Source: Enterococcus avium ATCC 14025 (GTDB lineage Bacteria > Bacillota > Bacilli > Lactobacillales > Enterococcaceae). Taken from it: a DNA stretch of 64,000 nt. This document shows positions 7,770 through 16,620 of the stretch, in pieces. The notes below the pieces were generated by a model. The model was not told where the DNA came from, searched no databases, and saw nothing but the letters and a program-made list of their open reading frames with translations. Positions within the stretch are counted from its first letter, which is position 1. Each line of letters begins with the position of its first letter. Position numbers and translations under genes: made by a program. The DNA is taken from contig NZ_KE136363.1 in NCBI RefSeq assembly GCF_000406965.1, forward strand, positions 201,424 through 265,423, written 5' to 3'.

Positions 7770-8973
7770 TAAAATAAGCCTCCATATCTGGGATTGTTGT
7801 TTCTAATAATTCAATTGCTTTTTTGTCGGCCTCAAGCCGCTCAATTCGCGCGAGATACGCAGCACGCCGATAATTCATCAGCATGCAGGTCAAGGTTTGA
7901 ATATTCAGCGCGATTCGTCTTCCCTGAGGCTGATCGGAAATAGTTAACTCATCTGCGTCATTCCAGCTAAGGGCAAAAATGCCATTGTTCCATTCAGCAA
8001 CGGGGTCCTCCACCTCAAAATAGAAGGGTTCGACTGATTTTTCAAATGGGTATTCCAATAAAAACTCTTTTACATCAACGATCCGCGCCATAAAGAAAGG
8101 AGCAATTGTCTCGGTGATTTCGCTGTCATCCAATAAGAAGGAGAGGGGTTCATTTTTAAAAATATCGCCCTTGACCCAATAAACCATCGAAAAATGCGCG
8201 CTAATAAAATTCCATAAGCCATTGCGTGCTTCTTGATTTAAGTAGAACATTTCCTTAATATGGAAAACCTCGTCAGAAATCCAATAAAACAACACACCAG
8301 TCGGTTTTTTATCAGCGTTATAGTAAATTGCGGCGATACGTTCCTCTTCATTTTCAAATCGCCAATACTCTTCCCAATTCAATTCCTTTCGAATCATCGC
8401 CCCGTGATTATTTAAGGCAAATTCATGATAGACTTGATAAACATCAGGATCATCGACTTCCTTACGCTCGACGATTCCTGGCAGGTCAACTTGTTTTGGC
8501 AGCTGGGTGTCTTTGATTTTAAAGCTAAGCTTGTCAGACATAATTTCCCAACCCTTACGGCGATAATATGGGATGTTGTAAGGATACAAGTAGGAAATCC
8601 ATTGTTGATCCTCACGCATTTGGACTAAAGCCTTTTTGATTAAATCCTTCATCAAGCCATGATTGGCATATTCGGGATAGGTTCCAACACCAGTAACGCC
8701 GCCCATTTGGAAAAGCTTCCCGTGAATATTTACTTCACAAGGATAAATGGCTATCTGGGAAATCAAATTATCACCATGGAACCAGCCAAAAACTTTCGAT
8801 TGTTCTAAGACCGGCTTTTTCGCCCGCACCATTTCTCTTTTATTCTCGTATCCGCTATTTTCAATATCACTTTCTGTCACTTGAAAGACATAACTAAGCA
8901 GCTCATCATATTGCGCTAAGTGTTCCTCACCTACAGGCTTTAAGACGAGCTGTTCCTTAAAGTCACTATCCAT
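7756..8973 (-). CDS. GNAT-family N-acetyltransferase, Eis-like
   Basis: 405 residues, the length of the Eis family, which has tandem GNAT folds plus a C-terminal SCP2-like domain. The acetyl-CoA-binding region is GGVTGVGTYPEYANHGLMKDLIKKAL (residues about 92-117), and YRRKGWEIMSDKLSF is the second conserved block. The C-terminus (WNDADELTISDQPQGRR) fits the sterol-carrier-like fold. Eis proteins acetylate amines, including aminoglycosides in some species; the substrate here is unknown. ATG at 8973 has TAGGAGA upstream and heads the operon. Confidence 0.85.
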   Translation of the reverse strand: MDSDFKEQLVLKPVGEEHLAQYDELLSYVFQVTESDIENSGYENKREMVRAKKPVLEQSKVFGWFHGDNLISQIAIYPCEVNIHGKLFQMGGVTGVGTYPEYANHGLMKDLIKKALVQMREDQQWISYLYPYNIPYYRRKGWEIMSDKLSFKIKDTQLPKQVDLPGIVERKEVDDPDVYQVYHEFALNNHGAMIRKELNWEEYWRFENEEERIAAIYYNADKKPTGVLFYWISDEVFHIKEMFYLNQEARNGLWNFISAHFSMVYWVKGDIFKNEPLSFLLDDSEITETIAPFFMARIVDVKEFLLEYPFEKSVEPFYFEVEDPVAEWNNGIFALSWNDADELTISDQPQGRRIALNIQTLTCMLMNYRRAAYLARIERLEADKKAIELLETTIPDMEAYFSDYF

Positions 8974-9125
8974 ACGTTCATCTCCTAAAAATAGTATTAT
9001 ATGAGTTATTCCACTAAACTGATTAAATAGCTAGTAGAATTCAGCCTCAAATTAATCTATATTCTAAGTATAGCAAAACAAGCATGATATTTCTCTTACT
9101 GACTTTTAGAAATAGGGGAAAAGAC

Positions 9126-9154
9126 TTTTTTTCTATTCCGATCGTTGGTATAAT
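9126..9154 (+). promoter_or_regulatory. lepA promoter with extended -10
   Basis: TATAAT at 9149-9154 is preceded by TGG, giving an extended -10. The -35 position 17 bases upstream is only a T run. The lepA ribosome site follows 24 bases later. Confidence 0.6.
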
Positions 9155-9188
9155 TGACAGTGCTGATTAAAAGAAATGAGGAACATTG

Positions 9189-11027
9189 ATGAATATAGAA
9201 GAAATGAAGAAACGCCAGCAGATGATTCGAAATTTTTCGATCATTGCGCATATTGATCATGGGAAGTCGACATTGGCTGACCGAATCTTAGAACAAACGA
9301 ATACTGTAAGTTCCCGTGAAATGCAGGAGCAATTGCTAGACTCAATGGATCTTGAACGTGAACGTGGAATTACAATCAAATTGAATGCGGTCGAGTTGCA
9401 TTATACTGCTAATGATGGTCAAAATTATATTTTCCATTTGATTGACACGCCAGGACACGTCGATTTTACCTATGAAGTATCCAGGAGCTTAGCCGCCTGT
9501 GAAGGTGCAGTTTTAGTTGTTGATGCGGCTCAGGGAATTGAAGCCCAGACACTAGCGAATGTTTATTTAGCGTTAGACAACGATTTGGAAATCTTGCCAG
9601 TCATTAACAAAATCGATTTACCAGCCGCTGATCCAGAGCGAGTTCGTAAGGAAATCGAAGATGTGATTGGAATTGATGCGGAAGATGCGGTTCTTGCTAG
9701 TGCCAAAACAGGCATCGGGATTAGCGAGATTTTAGAGCAAATCGTAACGAATGTTCCTGCACCAAGTGGTGATTTAGATGCGCCATTAAAAGCGTTGATT
9801 TTTGATTCCGTTTATGACAGCTATCGTGGCGTTGTCTTAAACGTTCGTATTACGGATGGAATTGTCCGTCCCGGAGATAAGATTCAATTGATGAGTAACG
9901 GCAAAACCTTCGATGTAACAGAAGTTGGAGTTTTTTCACCGAAAGCTGTTCAACGAGATTATTTGATGGTAGGAGACGTCGGCTACATTACTGCCAGCAT
10001 TAAGTCTGTCCAAGATACGCGCGTTGGGGATACCGTGACACTTGCGAATAATCCAGCAGCAGAAGCCTTGGCTGGCTATCGTAAAATGAATCCGATGGTG
10101 TTCTGTGGTCTCTATCCGATTGATACCTCTCGTTATAATGATTTGCGAGAAGCGTTAGAAAAATTGCAATTAAATGATGCGGCGTTACAATTCGAACCAG
10201 AAACCTCACAAGCTTTAGGCTTTGGTTTCCGTTGCGGCTTCTTAGGTCTGCTACACATGGATGTAGTTCAAGAACGCCTGGAGCGTGAATTTAATCTTGA
10301 ATTGATCACCACGGCACCATCCGTTATTTACCATGTAAACTTGACTGACGGCACGCAGTTGATTGTGGATAATCCTTCAGATTTTCCTGATCCATCAAAA
10401 ATTCAAAACGTAGAAGAACCTTTCGTGAAAGCTAATATTATGGTACCAAATGATTATGTCGGTGCTGTTATGGAGCTTTCTCAGCGCAAACGTGGCGAGT
10501 TTATTACTATGGATTATCTAGATGATTATCGCGTGAATGTTGTTTACAATATTCCATTGTCGGAAATTGTCTTTGACTTCTTTGATAAATTAAAATCAAG
10601 TACAAAAGGGTATGCCTCATTGGATTACGAAATGGCTGATTATCGCGAAAGCCGCTTAGTTAAAATGGACATTCTATTGAATGCTGAAAAAGTCGATGCC
10701 TTAAGCTTTATCGTTCACCGCGAATTCGCCCAAGAACGTGGCCGTGCAATCGTGGATAAATTGAAGACCTTAATCCCACGTCAGCAGTTTGAAGTACCGA
10801 TCCAAGCAACTATTGGTACCAAAATCGTTGCCCGTACAGATATCAAAGCTTTACGTAAAAATGTATTGGCTAAATGTTACGGCGGGGATGTTTCTCGAAA
10901 ACGGAAATTGTTAGAGAAACAAAAAGAAGGGAAGAAACGGATGAAACAGATTGGCTCCGTTGAAGTCCCTCAGGAGGCATTCATGGCTGTTCTGAAAATG
11001 GATGAGGATGAACCTAAGAAGAAATAA
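9189..11027 (+). CDS. lepA: Elongation factor 4 (LepA), ribosome back-translocating GTPase
   Basis: 612 residues, full length. G1 is [13 protein letters not shown]3 DTPGHVDF and G4 [11 protein letters not shown]; the EF-G-like domains III and V follow. The LepA-specific C-terminal tail ([36 protein letters not shown]) and [25 protein letters not shown] are intact, and the protein ends [11 protein letters not shown] at 9189 ([10 protein letters not shown]) has GAGG upstream; a TTG at 9186 is also in frame. A prophage is integrated exactly at the stop codon, and the coding sequence is preserved. Confidence 0.97.
   Translation: MNIEEMKKRQQMIRNFSIIAHIDHGKSTLADRILEQTNTVSSREMQEQLLDSMDLERERGITIKLNAVELHYTANDGQNYIFHLIDTPGHVDFTYEVSRSLAACEGAVLVVDAAQGIEAQTLANVYLALDNDLEILPVINKIDLPAADPERVRKEIEDVIGIDAEDAVLASAKTGIGISEILEQIVTNVPAPSGDLDAPLKALIFDSVYDSYRGVVLNVRITDGIVRPGDKIQLMSNGKTFDVTEVGVFSPKAVQRDYLMVGDVGYITASIKSVQDTRVGDTVTLANNPAAEALAGYRKMNPMVFCGLYPIDTSRYNDLREALEKLQLNDAALQFEPETSQALGFGFRCGFLGLLHMDVVQERLEREFNLELITTAPSVIYHVNLTDGTQLIVDNPSDFPDPSKIQNVEEPFVKANIMVPNDYVGAVMELSQRKRGEFITMDYLDDYRVNVVYNIPLSEIVFDFFDKLKSSTKGYASLDYEMADYRESRLVKMDILLNAEKVDALSFIVHREFAQERGRAIVDKLKTLIPRQQFEVPIQATIGTKIVARTDIKALRKNVLAKCYGGDVSRKRKLLEKQKEGKKRMKQIGSVEVPQEAFMAVLKMDEDEPKKK
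10974..11026 (+). repeat. attL: lepA 3' end, prophage left attachment site
   Basis: This 53-bp segment recurs at 60684-60736 with three mismatches (10988, 11003, 11006). The longest identical stretch, GATGAACCTAAGAAGAAATA at 11007-11026, is the likely crossover core. The three mismatches fall at third codon positions (Ala GCT/GCA, Asp GAT/GAC, Glu GAG/GAA) and do not change LepA. Confidence 0.92.
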
Positions 11028-11084
11028 GGGTTTGTTTGAAAATAATTCTAAAAATGATTGTGATTTTCATAAATATTCGCCCGT

Positions 11085-11121
11085 TGTTCGCCCAGAGGTT
11101 TTATTGGGCGAACATTTTTTA
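11085..11121 (+). terminator. Phage-supplied terminator downstream of lepA and integrase
   Basis: TGTTCGCCCA (11085-11094) pairs with TGGGCGAACA (11105-11114), followed by TTTTTT. It stands between the lepA stop and the convergent integrase stop and so replaces the native lepA terminator, which was displaced to 60765-60796. Confidence 0.85.
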
Positions 11122-11136
11122 TGAAAACGAGCAAAT

Positions 11137-12288
11137 TTAGTTCATTGAACGGCGAAGGCGTTGGGCGAAAATATCAACGGCTTCATTTCGCATTTTTTTC
11201 GTCACATGAACATACTTATCCATAGTAGTAGAAATTCGAGAATGGCCAAGTCTTTCTTGAACAATTTTTGGTTTTACACCATCCTCTAAAAGCATGGTTG
11301 CATGAGTGTGTCTAAGGGAGTGGAAATTGAAATTGATTCCAAAATTTTTTTTAATCTTGCTAGCTGACCATTTTATTGAGTTCGGAGTCACAGGTTCGCC
11401 GTTTTCTTTAGTACATACGAACGTACTATCATAATAGAATTTCCCGTAACGCATTCTGTTTTCCATTTGTCTTTTTTTATGTGTGCGTAACTCTGCAGTC
11501 AACATATCGTCAATACTGATCGTACGATAGCTGGCTTGCGTTTTGGGTGTTCCTATTTGTATACCCGTTTTGTCTTGTAGCATAATCTTTTCTACAGTCA
11601 CTGTTTGATCTTCAAAAGAAATATCATCCCAGGTTAAACCACAAACCTCACCGCGTCTTAGTCCCGTATGAAACGCTATTACTAAAGGAATATGGAAAGA
11701 ATCGGAGGGGGGAGTATTGTCTAAGATTTGTAAGTACTGATCCATTGTTATAATCTTCATATCATCACGAGTTTGCTTTGGCTTCGATTCAAAAGCAGGC
11801 ATCTCTACATATTCCATCGGATTATTGTTAATTAGTTGATATGGGAAAACTGCACGGCGAAAAGCTCCTTTTAAGACAGTAAAAATAATTTCTACTGAGT
11901 GTTTGGAGAGTTTATTACTAAATCCATCCGGAAGTTTATTTACTAGTTCTTGTAGCTTTGCTGGACCAATTGATTGAAGCTGATATTTTCCAATTTCAGG
12001 TTTTACGTACTTTTCAATCACATTTTTATAGTTTTTTTGCGTATTATACTTCAATTTCTTTTCTACATAGTTTTCGAACCAATAATCAAAATAATCGGAA
12101 ACACTGACATCTGTTAAATCAATTTTTCCACCTCTTTTGTATTCATTCATCGCTTCTCTTAAATGTTCTTGGGCTTCTGTTTTTGTATCCCATCCACCTT
12201 TTTGTATACGTTGACGTTTTCCGCCTACTTTTGCCATTTCAATGACATAATGCCATTTGTTGCCAATTTTTCGTACGTGTCCGTTCAT
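11137..12288 (-). CDS. int: Tyrosine integrase of the prophage
   Basis: 383 residues: an N-terminal arm-binding domain (HVRKIGNKWHYVIEMAKVGGKRQRIQKG), a SAM-like core-binding domain (residues about 60-165), then the catalytic domain. Catalytic residues are visible: Arg in FHTGLRRGEV, His323 and Arg326 in HSLRHTH, His349 in LGHSRIS and nucleophile Tyr359 in DKYVHV. It lies about 110 bp inside attL and catalyses integration into and excision from lepA. AAAGGAG precedes the ATG at 12288. Confidence 0.95.
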   Translation of the reverse strand: MNGHVRKIGNKWHYVIEMAKVGGKRQRIQKGGWDTKTEAQEHLREAMNEYKRGGKIDLTDVSVSDYFDYWFENYVEKKLKYNTQKNYKNVIEKYVKPEIGKYQLQSIGPAKLQELVNKLPDGFSNKLSKHSVEIIFTVLKGAFRRAVFPYQLINNNPMEYVEMPAFESKPKQTRDDMKIITMDQYLQILDNTPPSDSFHIPLVIAFHTGLRRGEVCGLTWDDISFEDQTVTVEKIMLQDKTGIQIGTPKTQASYRTISIDDMLTAELRTHKKRQMENRMRYGKFYYDSTFVCTKENGEPVTPNSIKWSASKIKKNFGINFNFHSLRHTHATMLLEDGVKPKIVQERLGHSRISTTMDKYVHVTKKMRNEAVDIFAQRLRRSMN

Positions 12289-12303
12289 GATTATTTTCTC
12301 CTT

Positions 12304-12342
12304 TGTATAGGTAAATATGTTTATGAATACAAACGTATGTTC
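12304..12342 (-). promoter_or_regulatory. Integrase promoter with SOS-like (LexA) box
   Basis: On the minus strand TTGTAT (12332-12327), a 17-base spacer and TATACA (12309-12304) form a good promoter for int. Overlapping and preceding the -35 is GAACATACGTTTG (12342-12330), close to the Gram-positive LexA box GAAC-N4-GTTC. A 17-base version of this site, one base different, lies in the promoter of the small gene at the other prophage end (60473-60489). Confidence 0.6.
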
Positions 12343-12372
12343 TTTTTGGTGTAGAAAGAAAAGCCCGAAGGC

Positions 12373-13257
12373 TTATCCTGATATTGATTGTAACTTCACT
12401 GTTTGTGTTGATACTAATTTTGTTTTAGAACTAGCAAAAATATATTCATTGGCTACACGTTTTCTATTTGCTGAGTATACTAATGAATATTGAAAAGATT
12501 TATTAGCTTTTGAATATAAATCTGCTATTTGAGGTGTTTTATCGTATGTTAGTATCCAATAAAAATCATCCATTTCCATGATTTTGTCTCTAATTACCTT
12601 ATGTTGATCTTTATTATAAAATGAGAGATAAAGTGATTGGCCTTGTTCATAATAGGGCGGGTCAAAAAAAGTAAAAAGACGCTCCTTAGGATATGACTTC
12701 TTAAGAATGTTTACTAAGTTTGCAGCATCTTCATTGAATAAGTGAATTCTGTGTTTTTGATTCGCAATCTGTCGTATTTTCCGAATTGAAGTTTCTTTTG
12801 TAAACCTACAATCGATTTTATATTTACTGATTTGATCCTGTCCACCAATTGGGCCACCAGAAATAATCCCACTAATATTGGTTCTGTTCAGAAAAAAAGT
12901 TGCAAAAGCACCAAGAAGGGATTTCGGATCTTTACCATGTTTTTGATATAGAGTTTTTTGATTCTTCCACTCATCTAAAGTGATTGGTGTTTTTTCTATG
13001 AGATCAATAAAAGATTCAGTTTGATTAATAATCATGTTCCAGAAAGAATAAATTGCAGGATCAAAGTCATTTATTATTATTTCCTCGACAAAATCGCCTA
13101 GGAGTAGTTCAATGGCTACTCCCGCACCACCAGCAAAAGGTTCACAATAGATTGGTTTAGTTATATTGTTAGCATCTATTGTCGACTTAACAAATTTCCA
13201 TAATTGAGTTTTTCCACCCGGATATCGTAATGGGGACTTTGTATGTGGCAAGTTCAT
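12373..13257 (-). CDS. DNA adenine (N6) methyltransferase, Dam/D12 class
   Basis: 294 residues, typical for Dam/M.DpnII-type enzymes. N-terminal SPLRYPGGKTQLW is the family hallmark; SAM-binding motif I is CEPFAGGAGVAIELL (about residues 38-52); catalytic motif IV is FFDPPYYEQG (about 197). It would methylate adenine in a short palindrome such as GATC; specificity is inferred, not shown. No cognate restriction gene is recognisable. It follows the OLD-like ATPase gene by about 45 bp in the same direction, so the two may be one module. ATG at 13257 is preceded by GAGGTG. Confidence 0.88.
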   Translation of the reverse strand: MNLPHTKSPLRYPGGKTQLWKFVKSTIDANNITKPIYCEPFAGGAGVAIELLLGDFVEEIIINDFDPAIYSFWNMIINQTESFIDLIEKTPITLDEWKNQKTLYQKHGKDPKSLLGAFATFFLNRTNISGIISGGPIGGQDQISKYKIDCRFTKETSIRKIRQIANQKHRIHLFNEDAANLVNILKKSYPKERLFTFFDPPYYEQGQSLYLSFYNKDQHKVIRDKIMEMDDFYWILTYDKTPQIADLYSKANKSFQYSLVYSANRKRVANEYIFASSKTKLVSTQTVKLQSISG

Positions 13258-13302
13258 CACCTCGAATTTATGATAGCAAAAATTTTAATAAATGGCCAGA
13301 AA

Positions 13303-14997
13303 CTAAATACGACTCGCCATGACTTTGTTTGAAACGAAGTCAAATACTTTTTGTACTTTCTTTATCCAGTTTTCCAGTTCTTGTTTATTATTGACGTAAT
13401 AATAATTTAACATTTTTGACTTTTCTGTGAATTCAAAAATATTGTCCTTATTTGCCTTTAGAGCTTTTAGGCACAATTCGGAATCATTAATAATTATTTG
13501 CTCTCTTATTTTATCACTAGTATATAGTGTTGTTTCAGGATCTTTGTCAAGAGTCCTCCAAAATAAGTAGTTATCCCTATCATTTTTTACTAGATCAAAA
13601 ATAATTGAGTAAAGAAAACCTTCTGGTGACAAGAACCCAGGTAGTGTAACAAAATTTTTTTCAAATTTTCTTGGAGTAAGCCCATGGATAATGGTAGGGT
13701 TTTTCATGTATTCTTCGATTTTGACTTTTTCTTTAGAATTTGTATCACCATCTAGTATGATGGCGACATTACTAAAATGAGTATCGCTTCTTGGTAACTT
13801 CTCGAGCTGTTCAGATCCTAAGAAAATTGGCAAAATTTTGTAAGGCGGTAATTTGAAATCAAGTTCAAGGTTTTTTGCCGCATCAATTAATGCTTTAAAA
13901 ACAGTTGATGTTGATTCATCTTCACAATAGACCTTAATTTCAGGCTTTTTAAAGGTTAGTTCTTGGAATAAATCAGCTTTCAAAAGTCTGTAAGAATTGA
14001 ATTTGATAATTGATGGTACACTCACTCCTTTCAAATAAATTAGCTGATAATCAACAGGATTCTTTTCTTTTTTCAAAATAATTTCTTTTAGCATAGTAAG
14101 TGAGTGAGTAGTTAAGAAAATTTGCAGGTCTAGTTCGACGCTAAGTTTATCTAAAAGATTTAATAAGCTTACTTGAGCACTAGGGTGAAGTGAAGCGTCG
14201 ATTTCGTCAATACAGAGTATCCCACCTTTATAAGAATCGGGAGATGAATGAGCTAAATAGTAAAAATCTACCAATGCATTTATAATTGTACCGAGGTTAT
14301 CCTGTCCAACAGACTGTGTTTCTGAAGAAGCATGGGTAAGTGGAACAAAAATTCTTGATCGATTATTAATCCCTTTTGTCATATTTTGAACTCGTTTGTT
14401 ATCCGTGATTGAATAAGGAAGCACTTCGTTATACCATTCGATATATTTTTCATGAAGTCCATTTTGAATAATATAGTTATTGCTCCTCATATTTATAGAC
14501 TTGATTTCAGTTTCACCGGGAGGATAAAGTCTTGCAAGACTTAGATAAACTGTCGGAATAGGAACCCTTGCTGAATCTGTAATACCGAGTTTGTTTCTTA
14601 ATATTTCTGTAGCATCTTTTTTCATTTGATTACTATCAATTCTTGGTGAAGTTCTAGGTAGTGGACGAATACCTCGATTAAACTCTTCATCATTTCTGAA
14701 TCCAATTCTTTTTGCAAACTTGAAGTTATCATCAGTTTCGTATTCACAAACAATTTTGTATTCTTTGAATGGTTCATCAGAGTCCATGGTGAAATAATCG
14801 TTGAATTCTGGTTGAAATTTTTTCTCATCCAACCTTTTCTCGTTCGTGCCAGTTGTAGATGCCATCAGAGAAATCAAACTAGATTTTCCCACACCGTTAT
14901 GTCCAGAAAAAACAGTTATTCGATTTCCAAGATTGAACCGTAGGTCAAGTAAATTCCTGAATCTAGTAATTTTGACTTCAGTAAACTTAATTTTCAT
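13303..14997 (-). CDS. OLD-like AAA ATPase with C-terminal TOPRIM-type region
   Basis: 564 residues. The N-terminal ABC-type ATPase has Walker A GHNGVGKSS (32-40), Walker B ILCIDEIDASLHP (about 255-267) and H-loop LTTHSL (about 295). The C-terminal half has an acidic KVYCEDES (about 355) and AIILDGDTNS (about 410), the E and DxD positions of a TOPRIM nuclease. This is the architecture of OLD-family proteins such as phage P2 Old, which excludes other phages, and of the GajA subunit of Gabija. No UvrD-like partner is adjacent, so it resembles a stand-alone OLD. Inference: superinfection exclusion by the lysogen. The neighbouring Dam methylase is a possible partner. Confidence 0.78.
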   Translation of the reverse strand: MKIKFTEVKITRFRNLLDLRFNLGNRITVFSGHNGVGKSSLISLMASTTGTNEKRLDEKKFQPEFNDYFTMDSDEPFKEYKIVCEYETDDNFKFAKRIGFRNDEEFNRGIRPLPRTSPRIDSNQMKKDATEILRNKLGITDSARVPIPTVYLSLARLYPPGETEIKSINMRSNNYIIQNGLHEKYIEWYNEVLPYSITDNKRVQNMTKGINNRSRIFVPLTHASSETQSVGQDNLGTIINALVDFYYLAHSSPDSYKGGILCIDEIDASLHPSAQVSLLNLLDKLSVELDLQIFLTTHSLTMLKEIILKKEKNPVDYQLIYLKGVSVPSIIKFNSYRLLKADLFQELTFKKPEIKVYCEDESTSTVFKALIDAAKNLELDFKLPPYKILPIFLGSEQLEKLPRSDTHFSNVAIILDGDTNSKEKVKIEEYMKNPTIIHGLTPRKFEKNFVTLPGFLSPEGFLYSIIFDLVKNDRDNYLFWRTLDKDPETTLYTSDKIREQIIINDSELCLKALKANKDNIFEFTEKSKMLNYYYVNNKQELENWIKKVQKVFDFVSNKVMASRI

Positions 14998-15027
14998 AGA
15001 TAATCTCCTCGTAATAAATAATTATAT

Positions 15028-15066
15028 TCCCCAAGCCGGAATCGAACCGGCGTCGCCAGGTGGGGA
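15028..15066 (-). pseudogene. tRNA-like remnant: T-arm plus acceptor stem
   Basis: On the minus strand a perfect T-arm (GCCGG, loop TTCGATT, CCGGC; 15051-15035) is followed by TTGGGGA (15034-15028). TCCCCA at 15066-15061 can pair with TGGGGA, but D-arm and anticodon arm are missing and replaced by 9 bases. It looks like the 3' end of a tRNA gene left between the nuclease gene and the OLD-like gene, as expected for an old attachment site or recombination joint. It may also be a plain hairpin. Confidence 0.5.
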
Positions 15067-15074
15067 GGGTAGAA

Positions 15075-16313
15075 CTAATTTCTCGGTGCTCGATATCCAG
15101 CTCTTTCAGCTTCATCAACTGTTTTAAACCAAGCTGCTGGATTAGTTGTTTTGTCGTAATACCGGCTGCCTGGAACATGATAGATTCCATTGTTGGAACC
15201 TTTGATTAAACCATTTCCGTTAGCATCAACGTATTCTGGACCATTTGTTTGAGTAGCGGCTGCTTGCTGTTCATTTGCTTCGCTCTGCGCTGCTTCGGCT
15301 TGCTTTTGCGCTTCAATTCGCTGTTGCTCTTCAGCAGCTTGTTGAGCTTTGATTTCAGCATTTTTTCTTTCTTCTTCTTTTTGTTGAGCTGCGGCAATTT
15401 CGTTTTTAGTTTGACTTGTTCCATCTGAATAATTCAAAGTTACATCATCTTGTACATTGAAGATATAAACATTAAATTTAATGTCGTCAGATTTTATTGA
15501 TTGGGCCATTAAATGAACGCCACGAGCAAGTAGCTCATCACCACGGAATACAGGAGTAACAGAGTATCGTACATAGTTACCTTTACTTTTTTCCAGATAG
15601 TACTTAATATCCATTTCATAACGAAGCATTTCTGGATTATTTAACTGTGCTGTTCCTGTGATCAGATTCTTCCAGTTGTCGTTTTCGCCAGAAAGGGTAT
15701 AGCCAATCAAATGTGAACGATTATAGAGATATCCTTTACCAATTTTTTTATTATGCCATCCAGTAGGTTTAACATTAGAAATATCTCCACGTTTAGCTGT
15801 AGACATCAATGATTGATTCAGCATGGCTTCGGCAGAAGTAGCACGGTTTAGTTGATCAAGATCCCCGTATTTTTCCCAAGCTTTATTAGCCAAAGATAAA
15901 TCATCTTCCGAAAAAGTTGGATTATTATCATTGACTTCAATCGTTTGCGTGCCATTGTATTCCATATTTGCAAGATTACTATTATCTTGCTTCACTCGAT
16001 CATTAAAAGAGATAAGTGCTTGTTGTTGCTTATTCTTTTCATCCGAGGATTTGTTTTGTTCTTTTTTTGTTTCAGTAGAGCTGGATGAAGATTTGTTTCC
16101 AGTTTTACTCTGTTGAGTACTACTAATAGTTGTTTCTGCTGTCTTCTGTTCAGGTGGCTCTAGTAAAGCAATCCCTGCGAAAAAGACAATAAAAGTTCCG
16201 AGAATAATTAAAAGTTCAGGTTTCTTAGGTGTTTTTTTGAAAAACGCTCTAATTAATCTTATTACCCCAAAAATAAATCCAAAAAATCCTATAAGTGCTA
16301 AAACGTTTGCCAT
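15075..16313 (-). CDS. Membrane-anchored DNA/RNA non-specific endonuclease (NucA/EndA type)
   Basis: 412 residues. Two N-terminal hydrophobic segments (about 1-15, 33-50), a Ser/Thr/Lys-rich linker, then a beta-beta-alpha-metal nuclease domain with [24 protein letters not shown]; the NRSHL motif is the DRGH-type active site of streptococcal secreted DNases, and NW/NL supplies the metal Asn. A Glu/Gln/Ala coiled coil follows. The protein ends with a small domain ([21 protein letters not shown], then [15 protein letters not shown]) often found at the C-terminus of secreted nucleases. It probably degrades extracellular DNA. ATG at 16313 is well spaced from GGAGG; ATG 16319 is too close. Confidence 0.85.
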   Translation of the reverse strand: MANVLALIGFFGFIFGVIRLIRAFFKKTPKKPELLIILGTFIVFFAGIALLEPPEQKTAETTISSTQQSKTGNKSSSSSTETKKEQNKSSDEKNKQQQALISFNDRVKQDNSNLANMEYNGTQTIEVNDNNPTFSEDDLSLANKAWEKYGDLDQLNRATSAEAMLNQSLMSTAKRGDISNVKPTGWHNKKIGKGYLYNRSHLIGYTLSGENDNWKNLITGTAQLNNPEMLRYEMDIKYYLEKSKGNYVRYSVTPVFRGDELLARGVHLMAQSIKSDDIKFNVYIFNVQDDVTLNYSDGTSQTKNEIAAAQQKEEERKNAEIKAQQAAEEQQRIEAQKQAEAAQSEANEQQAAATQTNGPEYVDANGNGLIKGSNNGIYHVPGSRYYDKTTNPAAWFKTVDEAERAGYRAPRN

Positions 16314-16410
16314 TTGCATCCTCCAAAAAAATTCATTTCAACTCCCAATTATGGCAGGTAGAAGTAGTCACCAGTTAAACAAAATCGCCAACGATGGTGG
16401 GGAAGAGCTG

Positions 16411-16614
16411 CTAGTTATTACTGGCTCTATTCAATAAAGCAAGATTATTTCTAATCATATCGCGAATGACCATTCTATCATGTTCATTCGGAACTTCTCC
16501 CTTATAATTGTGCGTGCTATCTAGAGCTTGTTCAATCAACTTATCGGCTTTAAATTTTTCGAACTCGCTTAACTCACCGTATACTTTGTTTGACCAATCC
16601 AAGATCGCAATCAT
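16411..16614 (-). CDS. Small hypothetical protein
   Basis: 67 residues, charged and helical (WSNKVYGELSEFEKFKADKL), with no signal peptide. It lies 6 bp after the lipoprotein gene and has AAAGGAGA immediately before ATG 16614; the TTG at 16602 is a better spaced alternative start. Family not recognised. Confidence 0.55.
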   Translation of the reverse strand: MIAILDWSNKVYGELSEFEKFKADKLIEQALDSTHNYKGEVPNEHDRMVIRDMIRNNLALLNRASNN

Positions 16615-16620
16615 TCTCCT

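Noticed and set aside
13303..14997. Gabija system
   Set aside because: The GajB-type UvrD-like helicase is absent next to the OLD-like gene.
14846..15127. Plus-strand open frame of 93 codons ending near the nuclease gene
   Set aside because: It lies antisense to the OLD-like gene, and its only recognisable part (QAGIEPASPG) is a translation of the tRNA-like remnant.
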